From the NCBI GenBank assembly GCA_019095985.1, contig CM032666.1:4030825-4094824 (forward strand): a DNA stretch of 64,000 nucleotides, read 5' to 3'. Below are positions 21,717 through 32,304 of this stretch, in pieces. The first letter of the stretch is position 1, and each line of letters begins with the position of its first letter. The position numbers were made by a program, and so were the translations under genes. Below the pieces are notes generated by a model that was not told the origin of the DNA, ran no database searches, and saw nothing but the letters and a program-made list of their open reading frames with translations. The DNA comes from Streblospio benedicti. Taxonomy: Eukaryota; Annelida; Polychaeta; Spionida; Spionidae.

Positions 21717-23420
21717 TTATTTTTCATGTTGAGCCAGATAATTGGAAAAACTTATAGTGTTGGGCTTTGTGAACGTAAATTTACATTTCGCCATAAAACA
21801 CTTTCCATATAAATTTACACAATTGATCACATCTATTGTATTTACATCCTCTCCCATTACTCCTAACAAAATATCTGACAGCTGTAGTTTTATTTCTATT
21901 TCCATAGTAGTGTTCTTATGATGATCAACTAAATACTGTCAAATTAATTTTACATATGTACAATCAGAAAAGAGATATTCTAATGTTTCAATTGATACTG
22001 AACAAAAAGTACAATCCTTATTTACATCAGTATGTATCTTTGACAACAATACATTAGTAGGGAAATATTGATGTAAAATTCTATATTATAATTCTTTGAC
22101 CTTATTATTATTTACACTGCAGTGAGGTACTAAATGAATAGATTTCCATAACCCTTCACTTGGTTCTACATTTAAAAAATTGCAAAATCTTTGCTGTGCT
22201 ACTGAGCAAGCAGTTTTGGTTTTAACTACTGCCTTTTAATTACTGCCTTATATAGAGCACTTCACACAGGGCCCGTAGGTCACACACATCCCGTATGGTT
22301 TTTTTGAAAAAATATACAGCATCCAAACAAGTGCCAAACAATATTACTACCTTGAACACGATGGATTGTGCGTGAATATGTTAATTCATAACAAAATGCA
22401 CCATAGATCATGTAATTTTTCCGACTCATAAAAGTAGTCTTTATTTTACGAAAATATAAGTAAGTAGCTTCATTTTGACACCTCAAACACTATTGATGGT
22501 TCATTAATAGGTGAGCTACGATGGTTTAAAAAAAATATATATGGGTAGGGATTGGTGTGAAGTGCTCTACACGTATTTGGATTTTGAACATAATAATCTA
22601 CTGATACCATTGATTTCATTATCTTTATTATTATAACCTGTAGTATCTAAACCATGTGATTTTTTCCACAATCCCGTGGCTCGCCATAGTAAATATAAAT
22701 TGGTAGTTAATCATCTTTTTTACCAAACATTAAATGGTATGACCCTTACATCACTTGAAAATAAATCCTTTATCTTCCATATACCACAGTGAAGAAAATT
22801 CCTATTAAATATATACTGATTATCTATTTTGATAATCTTATTATAGAAAATAAATTGTTCTCCTACAATGGAATCATCTATTGTATTTTTTATTGTGTTT
22901 CAGGCTTGTAAAACTTCTCTATAAAAATTAGTGATATTAGGAAAATCTTTAATATCATAATCACTAAGAAGGAAAATTTCAAGTAAATCTATACAAATTA
23001 GTTTCTTCATTGTATGTTGCCATTACCCAAGAAAGATATTGATTTTTGCTTTTTATGAACCTTTACTATTGTATCAAGGTTAGCATTTTGACCCGCCTTT
23101 TATCGTAAATTTTGAATCATTATATCTTTCTTCACTTTACATGACTTATTACCCCAGATAAATTCATAAAAAGTTGGTTCAATTTGGAATATATATTTCT
23201 TAAGAAAACTTATTAAATTTGATAGATATATAAATTTTGAGATTCCAAAGTTTTTTTAAGTCAAAATTTTTCCAATTAATGAAAGTTTCCATATTTTCTA
23301 TTGGTTTAAAATAGCGTTGTTTATTTATATTTGGCTTAAAATTTGCTTCAATTACTCCTCAGTATTATTTCCCACATATATACCTAAGGCCTTAATAGGT
23401 TTGAGAGTTGATTAGAGATT
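21717..23420 (-). mobile_element. L1/Tx1-like LINE, antisense C-terminal remnant
   Basis: From high to low coordinates the minus strand gives IEPTFYEFIWGNKSCKVKK (about 23190-23130), IDNQYIFNRNFLHCGIWKIK followed by DLF (about 22840-22760), FLNVEPSEGLWKSIHLVPHC (about 22180-22120) and VNKDCTFCSVSIETLEYLF (about 22030-21975). The last frame, 21905-21717, is open for 62 codons. This is the order expected after the reverse transcriptase of an L1/Tx1-type LINE. Stops occur throughout. A short inverted-repeat element interrupts it at 22253-22569. Confidence 0.65.
22253..22569. mobile_element. MITE inserted in a LINE (15-bp TIR)
   Basis: Perfect terminal inverted repeats TAGAGCACTTCACAC and GTGTGAAGTGCTCTA bound a 317-bp AT-rich segment without coding capacity. 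It sits inside the antisense LINE at 21717-23420, separating two parts of that element's reading. The target duplication is not clear. Confidence 0.65.
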
Positions 23421-23429
23421 CATAATTTT

Positions 23430-24280
23430 ACCCAACATTTCATTAAATATCATGATCAACAATGTTAGGCCCTAAAGGCCTGTAGTTGATAATAGGGACG
23501 AAATCAGGGATTGATATGATGTAGTCATTACTTCTTTGAAATTATATATCACCACATAAACATGAAATTAAAAATAGTTTTTTCTTTCTTACATTTTAAA
23601 GGTTGTGATTTTCTTAGTGTTCTCGTGCAAATTTTCAACATTCACTCCAAATACACACTTGGATTTTATTTCAATCAATTCATAAATTTCTTGTTTGTCT
23701 TATTAGTGGAAAAGGAAAATCTCATTGACATGCATGATTAGACATTGATTATTTCTTTTCTAGACGGTGCCTGAATGATCACCAAACAAAACTTGCGACA
23801 GGATACGATCAACAAACTTATCTCTAGACAAGACAAAGACATTGACTACTTTGTGAACTTTATCACATCTAAAGCAGCATAGGCTCAAATGGGATTATAT
23901 TTAGAAATGTTGAAAAAGAAGGCCCAAAAATAACTGGTAAAAATGTTAAATTGATAATTGAGTAATTAGGAAATTGCAATGTACTTGTACATATATATAC
24001 TATTGATGTGAGAGTTATGTTGTAAGATGTGATTGCAAAATTTAGAAAGTGCTTTAAAAATGTGTCAACCAAAATATTGTGTACTACAATGTATTTTAGT
24101 TTTGTATTTGATATTTATTGATGTCATTGATGTATGCTCATATTTTCTTTTTAAACACATCATAGCTTGGCAATTCCTTGATTTGTGAAATCAATAAACA
24201 ATACTCATTCCATTTGGTCATGAATTTGGTTATACTTGTACGGATATTTCTCATGTAGGCATAGATACCGTGGAACAGAT
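23430..24280. other. Noncoding, nothing recognised
   Basis: AT-rich sequence with no recognised repeat end, RNA gene or coding frame. Confidence 0.35.
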
Positions 24281-25840
24281 ATTCGATGAAAAATAACACT
24301 GCTAAATTTTCGCCGATAATCCTTAGCCTGCGCATATCGAAAATCGGTGATTTTTGGTGGCCTCGACAGGGGGGCGCACACTGCTCACAATGGTGTCCCA
24401 ACATGACTGAAGCCTGGGCCCTTGTGGTCTCTCCTCAACAATGCTTATGGGTGTGCCATTTCGAAAGTTTAAACGGTACCCATCGATAAACTAATTTGGC
24501 ATAAAAAAGTGACCCATGTCTATACCTTGACGATGAAAATGTGACACAAGTCTATACCCACTAAATAATGAAACTACATACTGTTAACATTTTATCAATA
24601 AAATATTTAAAGAAAATCATATCCGTAGTAAACAAAATTAAACTTACACAAACAATATCGGTACATTTAATTTCAAACCCATAGCTATACCAAATTTAGA
24701 CCCATAGCTATCCTAAAATCACAAAATTTAGACCCATCACTATACCTGAGATGTCTAAAAAGGTGACCCATAGAAATGGCACATTTGTATTACCCAACAT
24801 ATAGTAAGACAACTCTCCACCTATTGAAAATCAGTGATTTTTGGCGATCTCGGTAGGGGAGCGCACCCTGCTTGTAATGTTGTCCCAACATGACTGCAGT
24901 CTGCCCTGACCCCCTGGAACAAATTTGCACTGAAAAATAACACAGTTAAATTTTCGCTGATAATCCTTAGACTGCACCTAGGGAGTGTTCATTATTTGAG
25001 TCAGGGTGGGGGTGGGGGTGGTCAGAATATAATATGGGGGGGGGGCAAAAACGTTTTGACTATATAATGAGGGGGTGGGGGAGTGGGGTCAAAAAAGTTT
25101 CAAGACACCAATAGGGAATTCAAAAACGTTTGTGGTTGATTTCATCTAAATATTACGCGCTATTTGATGTGAATTTGACGTCAGCCATATTTAACAGTGC
25201 TTCATATATTTTTTTTTATCAAATAGATTAACACGGTGAAAAAAATATCAAATTTAACAAGTCAATCAAGTTTATGAAAATGAATACTTTTGTTGCATTC
25301 AGAGGTTTGATATTTAGAAAATCTAACAACTGCTAAATTACAGTTGTTTTACATAATTATGTCAGTTCTTAAATCAAAACACCACATCATCTAATTCTAT
25401 GCCAAGTTCTGTTTTAGCAAAATTCAAAACAGTGTTGCCGAGTCCAAATGATACCCTATTGTGCTTAACTAAATAACGCAGGGCAATTTCAGTATTGAGT
25501 ATGGTGCAGTTTTTCATTACATCTACATTTGTTATCATGTCAATGATGGGTAACTTACATACGATGTATATGTACAATGTATTATTTGAAATTGTTACAA
25601 AAAACATTAATTAAACTATGTTTTTTAATGGCATTGCGTCTTAGAATAACTTTACTGAAAAATAACGCCGTTAAATATTCGCCGATAATCCTTAGCCAGC
25701 GCCCATAAAAAAATCGATGATTTTTGGCGGCCTGATTAGAGTGGCGCATGCTGCTCGTAATAATGTCCCATCATGACTGGAGTCTGTCCTGACCCCCTGG
25801 AACAGATTTTCGATGAAAAATAACACTGTGAACCCTAATC
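24280..25840. repeat. Three dispersed copies of a repeat of about 150 bp
   Basis: Copies at about 24283-24420, 24820-24985 and 25655-25835 share GATTTTTGGCG, GTCCCAACATGACT, CTGACCCCCTGGAACA, GAAAAATAACAC and TCGCCGATAATCCTTAG in the same order. They are separated by other material, including GACCCATAGCTATACC repeats (24500-24780) and G-rich stretches (24990-25100). The order suggests a broken-up tandem array. Confidence 0.6.
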
Positions 25841-26211
25841 AGTACATCTGGGGCCCGTTTGGACTCCAGGGGTATACTTATTGTGATAGATTTTATCAGC
25901 TTGGTATTTTCTTCTTTTAATTTTAAGTAGGACTAAAGAATATTTTGATTTGGTTAAATCTAAAATATCAAGACCTACATAACAATATTTGATTGGGGTC
26001 CACACAGACACACACTCTTAGAGAACAGCAAATGCAGGGTGCACTGAAGAAAATTTGATTCAAGTTAATTGTTGAAGTAGTCAGCTCATATCTTGCCAAT
26101 ATCAAGAATGAAACTTATTTCATTTGGTTATACATAAGGACCAATACAATAGCAATTCTATTGGGGTCCGTATGGACCCCAGACAAGATGAGTACAGAGA
26201 ACACAGGGTTG
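25837..26211. repeat. Possible inverted-repeat element with GGGGTCC palindrome
   Basis: The left end AACCCTAATCAGTACATCTG, followed by GGGCCCGTTTGGACTCC, is imperfectly inverted at the right end as GGGGTCCGTATGGACCCC and GATGAGTACAGAG...CAGGGTT. The interior is AT-rich and noncoding. The class is unknown and the ends are approximate. Confidence 0.35.
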
Positions 26212-26219
26212 TTCGATAA

Positions 26220-26985
26220 TTTGCCCTATTAAAGTATGTATATATTAAAAACTTAAATCTTTATTTGTTATTCTCATTGCCACAGTCATTATTATCATAA
26301 GAATGTATTTGTATCATTATTACAAGACAAAACAAATGAAAACATAGTTAATAAATAAATCATATATAGATCTAAGGTCAATTTGATGAGAACATGTCTT
26401 TTTCAAATATGAAATTTGTTGGTAGGGCTTTTTTATCAAACAACCCATTTGTTTGGCTGAGTTTTAACATATCATACATTGACAATCTGCTGTCTAGATA
26501 AATGTTATTTTTATTTTGCAATACAGTTTCAATGAAAAATAAGAATATCTTTTAATAGAAATCTCTTATCAATAGGTTTCCCATTACATGTATAACACAT
26601 TTTGTATAATTTAGTAAAATTTTAACTAATTGCTTTATAACAATATTTTATATTAACCTCTTATATTTCATACATGTTCTATCATTCGATAAGATTAGCA
26701 CTTACACAAGGTATAATATGCAAAGTTCAATCACTAGTATAATAGAGAAAATAGAATTTTAGTAAAAATAGAAGCATCAAAATAGCCTGTTCTGTCCCCT
26801 TCACTAACCTAATGTGTTTGTACTTCACACACCAGAAGTGTACATGTATATGCTTTTATATTGTATATGCCTGATAAATACACTATTCTGATAATGATCA
26901 TGGTCAGTAAAATCCCTATCCAGTTTATGACATTTGGCATACCAAGGAAGGTATACATACCAAACATCAGCTTGAATCATTTGTG
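26220..26985. other. Noncoding, nothing recognised
   Basis: Uniform AT-rich sequence without a recognised feature. Confidence 0.35.
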
Positions 26986-26988
26986 TGT

Positions 26989-27209
26989 GCTTCCATGGGC
27001 GAGTGGTTAGGGAGTTGGACTCGTGACCAGAAGGTCGTGGGTTTCCCAGTCGGGTCTGGTGGTGGGTGTTGAGCAAACTTACCCCTAGCAGGTCGCACAC
27101 TGCTCCGTGGCACCTACATGATAATATGGTACAGATCATTGGGTTGAAGGAGTGAGTGAGTGAGTGTGTGATAAACCAACATTTACATTTTATTTACATT
27201 TATTTACAG
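26989..27209 (+). mobile_element. tRNA-derived SINE, short copy
   Basis: Head TGGGCGAGTGGTTAGGGAGT with box B region AGGTCGTGGGTTTCCCAG, then GTGTTGAGCAAACTTACC, GCACACTGCTCCGTGGCACC and a GTGAGTGAGTGAG run, ending with ACATTTACATTTTATTTAC. It lies just beyond the 3' end of the HMGXB4-like remnant. Confidence 0.7.
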
Positions 27210-27286
27210 TCAGCCAATTATTTACAACATTTATGGGCACATTTACATAAAAAATAAGTTGATTCAAAACACTGACATTTTTCAAC

Positions 27287-29172
27287 CTATATTCCTGGCA
27301 TTATATAGGCAATATTATCCAAGGTGTCACTATGAACACTTGGGTCCGCACCATCTAATTCTGGCACTTGATTTGTGAGTGCTACCAAAGGTCCCAAAGC
27401 ACACAACAGCGAATCTAATAATAATGAAAGACTTCCCTGGACTGTAATATTGTCCTCCTGCTCCTGTAGCCTTGCACCAATTATACCTAGAGATTCTCCT
27501 AACAGTGCGAAATGCGCTGCTGCATCAATTGGAGTCACTGCAGCATTAACCTGGAAATACCAAATAGATCATGTCTGTAATAAAATTAGTAAAAGTTTTG
27601 ATTTAATAGCAAAAGCTCGGAAGGTAATGGACACAAACTCTTTAATTCAATTGTATTATTCATTTGTATATTCTTATATTCAGTATGGTATTGTAGTCCG
27701 GGGAACAACTAATGCTAATATCTTAAACAAAGTGATTGTACTGGAGAAGAAAATAATAAGAATGATCTGTGGAATAAGAGGGAGAGAACATACATCTCCA
27801 TTAATTCAAGATGCATAAAATTCTAAAATTAGAAGATATCTATAAATTCAAGATCTGTTCTACTGTATTTAAAATAACAATAGGTGATTTGCCAAATCTA
27901 TCTTGGACAAACCTATATAAAGGTACTGATGTTCATTCTTATAATACACGAAACAAAAGTGATTTCAGAGCTATGTGTAAAATTAAAACTAATTATTCTT
28001 AAAGTACTTTTCAATATGCTAGTGCTAATTCATGGAAAACATTACCTACTGATGTTAAAATAGCTAAAACTTATTTCACTTATAAAAAACTATTTAAGGA
28101 TTATTGTATAGGAAAATATAATTTATAATTAATCAAAATGTCACTTTCTTCAGTTTGTATTTTACACAAGACGCAGGCCTACTGTGACTTGTTGTTTCTA
28201 TCACTGTTTTAATCATTTTGTGAAGCAAATGCTATTATAATTTTATAGTCATAAAAGTATTATACACATGGGGAGGAACTTGATAAGTAATCCACTTCTT
28301 TCCTCCCCAGCCATTTATATTACTTATATATGTGATTTCAAATGTTTTTGATTTTATGATTATTGTAAATTACCTGAATTTTATATTATTAATATCTTTT
28401 GTACATATGGCAAATAAATAAATAAATGAATAAATAAACCTTTTGTGGTGTGATAGAATCCTCGGTCAGTTGAACGTGATTAACCTGGATATTCCCTGGA
28501 GGCAACTGCCTGGCAGCAGCTAGCTCAGCTCCCAGACTTCCAGGAGGATACTGAATCACTGGCTCGTGGTTGCCTTTGTTAAACGATGTTGAAGCTGCTT
28601 TTGCGTTACCAGTATTGATCATGCTGGACCCTTTTGTTGCTATCTTCTTTGCTTTGCTTTTCCAGCTCATTTTCTCCTTCTTATGGCAAATAAATAAATT
28701 GTCCTCTACTAATTTAGGTCTTCTGGCATTACACCACAACATATTGTTTGTCCTCTTTTTTGCTCACTGGCTTCGTGGCTTTTCATCTTTTTTTTTTTCC
28801 TTTTTTACTTTTTTGCTCTTCCCAGCTTTTTTTAACCTTTTGTCCTCTTTTCTTTCGAACTTCTTTTTTCCTTTTTTCTCCCATCACTGCTGTATTAACA
28901 TTTTGCATTTGCTCATCCTCTTCCTCCTCATACTCTTCTCCTAACTCCTCTTCTTCACCTTCATCCATGTGCTCATCAAGACCATCTTCTTCACTCTTAA
29001 AATCCGACTCATCTGGAGGTAGTGCTATAGTCACAGTTTTAACCTTCTTTTCTTTTTTGACTTTTTCAGTTTTCATTAGAAGACCTAGGTTAGGTGGTGA
29101 CTGTGGTTGTTCTTTAGACAGATGCTTCAGAAGTTCGGGAATAAATGAATTTGATACGTCTGGTGATGCCAT
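27287..29172 (-). pseudogene. HMGXB4-like HMG-box gene remnant, probably a broken retrocopy
   Basis: Three minus-strand blocks follow the order of HMGXB4, a chromatin-associated HMG-box protein. Block 29172-28783 is Lys- and acid-rich and starts MASPDVSNSF; a stop in an A-rich run ends it. Block 28742-28440 has an HMG-box start MLWCNARRPKLVEDN and, after a gap, its end KKEKMSWKSKAKKIATKG. It runs on through PPGSLGAELAAARQLPPGN to SITPQK. Block 27550-27287 is VNAAVTPIDAAAHFALLGES through GSLSLLLDSLLCALGPL to LDNIAYIMPGI and a stop, which matches the conserved C-terminus of HMGXB4 as I remember it. The frame breaks between blocks 1 and 2, and the middle of the HMG box is replaced by a LINE-like tail at 28681-28700. 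Blocks 2 and 3 are separated only by a LINE. A retrocopy later hit by LINEs explains this best. A live gene with missing exons is less likely. Confidence 0.6.
27551..28439 (+). mobile_element. LINE 3' end inserted antisense in the HMGXB4-like remnant
   Basis: Plus-strand reading starts abruptly with WKYQIDHVCNKISKSFDLIA and continues through VYSYIQYGIVVRGTTNANIL and LEKKIIRMICGIRGRE. After a frame change it gives DVHSYNTRNKSDFRAMC and ANSWKTLPTDVKIAKTYFTY. That is the usual ending of a LINE reverse transcriptase protein, 5' truncated. It ends in an AATAAATAAATAAATG tail at about 28405-28438. It exactly fills the gap between two blocks of the HMGXB4-like sequence, with AGGTT at both joins. Confidence 0.75.
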
Positions 29173-29234
29173 TTTTTCCTTTTTCTTTCTTGGTGATTCA
29201 GCCTTTTTTTTTGCGTCCAGGATACAGTACTAGT

Positions 29235-31000
29235 ACTAGTACTGTGAATTCAATCAATAAATAATCAATATATTTGCTATCACTATACCATGATAGAGTG
29301 TGAATCAATAAAGCGATCAATGCACATATTTGTACGTCATAAGGGGTGGACCATTATTTAGTTGGGGGTGCACGAAGTTAAATATGAAAAAAAAATGTTT
29401 CCTCTCATTTAGAAAGGAAAAAAAATGTTTGTTTCTTTTGTAAAGAAAATAAATTGTTTGCACAAATGTCGATATTTACGCGTTTATGGCATTAGTTTTT
29501 ACTTACAGTATGTTTATTGATGGCAGTGATGCTATTCTGTATTTCAAACATTAACACAAATATTCTGAATATGCCAAATACTTTATTATCTACTTTCTCT
29601 TAAACGGAAGCAAAGGCAAATCGAATGAAAAATAACCTAGCTATGGTTTATACCTACAAATTTTGATGGACCCTAAAGGCATGATTCAACTAAGGAATAG
29701 TGATCATTTAGACAAATACACCATGTATAAATTGGATGAAAATTGAAAAAAAAATGATCCAGCTACGGTTTATACTAAAACATTGATGGACCCCTGGGGC
29801 AGGGTCAATTTTCCGCCATAAGGCATGATTCAACCATGGAATAACAATCTATTAGGCATACAAGTTGTGTGTAAGACTGACGAAAATTGACTATTGTGCA
29901 AATGTTAATTGTGGACATACAGCCGAACGTGTTGATGGTCAAAAGGTGATCTGACAGCTGAGGTAAAAAATGTATATGGTTCTTTGAAGCTTCACATGTG
30001 AATAGCGTTAATTTATTTCGATTCATTTTCAACACTGACATATAAATATTAGAAGTATTTTCAATACATTCCAGGTGATATCTACAACATGTATAGCTAG
30101 ATATTACTATGACTACATCAATCTTGATTGTCTGCTCCTTCCCCTTTTCTCGGAGACATGGCACCCTTGCAAAATTTACAACCTTCATCCTTGAACGAGT
30201 TCATCGTGTTGGAATACACATATATACATTATTTATTAGTTCATCTTTACACAACACAAATATGATATTTACTGTTGACAGTTTCGGCAACTCCTGTCAC
30301 CATTTTCAAAACGTCTCTCTGCGCATGTCAAGTCACTCAGCACGACTTCCGATATCGAAAGTCGGGTCGTACACGTGAGAGAGTTGAAAGGCCCCCTCGT
30401 CTCGGTTCATGACCTGCTTCTGTCCTCGTATCTTTATCGCCTCCCTGATGGTTCTTGTTCTCCAATCCCCCTCCCTATCCAGTACACTCACTTCCTCCCA
30501 GTCTGACATCTGACGCTATAAATAGCTCATCAGCCTCGCAGCCTCGATACGACTACACCCACTGACCTTGTGTCGGGTACGTTGTAATCAATGCAGGATG
30601 CATTGTGTGTTCATGGACCACTTTTGTTACAGATTGCCCCCAAACTCCCAACTCCGTTGATGGCTCCACTGTCGACTGTTGACACGTGAGGACGGAGAGA
30701 GAGATTGGGAGTCCCGCCATACCATCAGTGTGCCAGGAACACCCAAGGCCATCAGATCAGGAATTCTCCTGAAGCATAAATTCCCATAGTCAGCTTTCGG
30801 TGACCGAGGGACCTGTAAGAATTCTCAGATGTAACTTTTCCCCAGATCACATACTCATCCAACCAAGTTCGATATTACCCGGGCGGCAGCCCACTTACCC
30901 CAATTTCGACTTGCTCTACTAGTTAACCAATTCGCCTTTGCTACTGTTGTTAACCTGGGGCATTGGAGGACAACCCAGTGGCTTCTACGAAGCACCCGGG
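29235..31000. other. Noncoding; nothing certain
   Basis: A piece at 29340-29380 (GGTGGACCATTATTTAG) is shared in style with the G-rich repeat near 24985. Position 30502 onward starts the first copy of a duplicated block (see 30502-31306). No gene is recognised. Confidence 0.35.
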
Positions 31001-31306
31001 TCCATCTCCTTTCACCAACTGAAACGAAAGTCAGTGTAAACATATTTGAAAGGCCGTGGAATCCAACTCATGGTCTCCTGCTAACACCAGACCGGTCATT
31101 ATGTGTTAGGCCAAGGCGTCTTACCACTAGACCAGCCTTTCCTACGACAGACAAGCGTTCATACTTGCCTATATGCGATATTGCCCAATCAGCTGTCTGA
31201 CATCTAACGTTCGATACGACATACACCCACTGACCTTGTGTCGGGTACGTTGTAATCAATGCAGGATGCATTGTGTGTTCATGGACCACTTTTGTTACAC
31301 TAAGTT
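30502..31306. repeat. Direct duplication of about 90 bp, two copies 695 bp apart
   Basis: Copies at 30502-30636 and 31197-31306 share CACCCACTGACCTTGTGTCG, then GGTACGTTGTAATCAATGCA and TGTGTTCATGGACCACTTTT. The second leads directly into the LINE reading at 31306, so the block may be 5' sequence of that LINE (inference). Between them, 31050-31140 on the minus strand resembles a tRNA-derived SINE head (TGGTCTAGTGGTAAGACG as box A). Confidence 0.5.
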
Positions 31307-32300
31307 GGAAGCTGAGAAGGAAGTGTTCCGTGACATTTCTCTAAACGACACCAGAGTGTTTAAGAGAACTCTCACTCAGTGATATGGAAAAGATGAAGGC
31401 ATGGGTTGAGTACTATGTAAGATCGCTCAATGTTGAGTTCGCCTTGTGATCTGCTCCACGTGGTCCCCCCCACACCCAGTAATGGCCCCACCTTTTTCAG
31501 TTACTGTAGAACAAATTCCCAATACTCTCAGGAAGATGAAATCTTGTAGAGCTGCTGGTCCTTTGGGCATCATGGCGGAAATGGTAAAAGCTACAAGGGA
31601 GGAGGGTGTGGCACTGATAAGGGAGCTGGCTGAACCTATATTTTATGTTACGGCTCAATTCCTTGGGATTGAGAGGAAAGTTTCATCCTGAATCTCTACA
31701 AATGTAAGGAAGAAGTTCTTGACCATGGCCACGACCGTGGACTCAAGATCACTGACCTAGTAATGAAGTTGCTTGAGAGGGTGATGGACTCTTTCATCTG
31801 TTCTACAGTCGACATTGATGCGATGCAGTTCGGATTTGTCCCGGATCAAAGCACGACTGATGCCATCTTCACAGTGCCCCAGGTACAAGAGAAGTACCTT
31901 GTTGCCAATAAACCACTCTATCTCGTGTTTGTCGATCTGTAGAAAGCTTTTGTCCTTGTACCGAGAAAAGTCCTTTGGTGGGCACTGCTGAGTGTATGAG
32001 TGAAGGAATGGGTAGTTTGTGTAATTCATGGCATGTTTTCCAATGCCAGATGTCGAGTAGGGGTCAACAAACAGCACAGTGAGAAGGTAGGAGTGGGGGT
32101 CGGTGAGAATCAGGGCTCTGTTCTTAGCACTGTACTATTTATCATCGTGCTGGAGGCCTTAGGCCTTATCATGTGAGTTCCGTTTTGGTGTTCCTTGGGA
32201 GTTACTCACTGTATATGTCGATGACCCGGTGGTCATAGCTGACTCAAAGGATGAGTGTATTGCAAAGCTGAAAGCCTGAAAGAATTTAAGCCAGGATAAG
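31306..32300 (+). mobile_element. LINE reverse transcriptase remnant, interrupted by another LINE
   Basis: With several stops and frame changes the plus strand reads KLEAEKEVFRDISLND, then TVEQIPNTLRKMKSCRAAGP, then GLKITDLVMKLLERVMDSFI, DAMQFGFVPDQSTTDAIFTV, ANKPLYLVFVDL with KAF (motif A) and GENQGSVLSTVLFIIVLEAL (motif B). It stops near 32300, just after the expected YxDD region, where a different LINE begins. It is clearly non-functional. I do not assign a clade. Confidence 0.75.
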
Positions 32301-32304
32301 AAAA

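Noticed and set aside
28748-29233. 161-codon plus-strand frame rich in Ser/Phe
   Set aside because: It is the complement of the Lys/Glu-rich HMGXB4-like block. The minus strand gives a recognisable protein order and this one does not.
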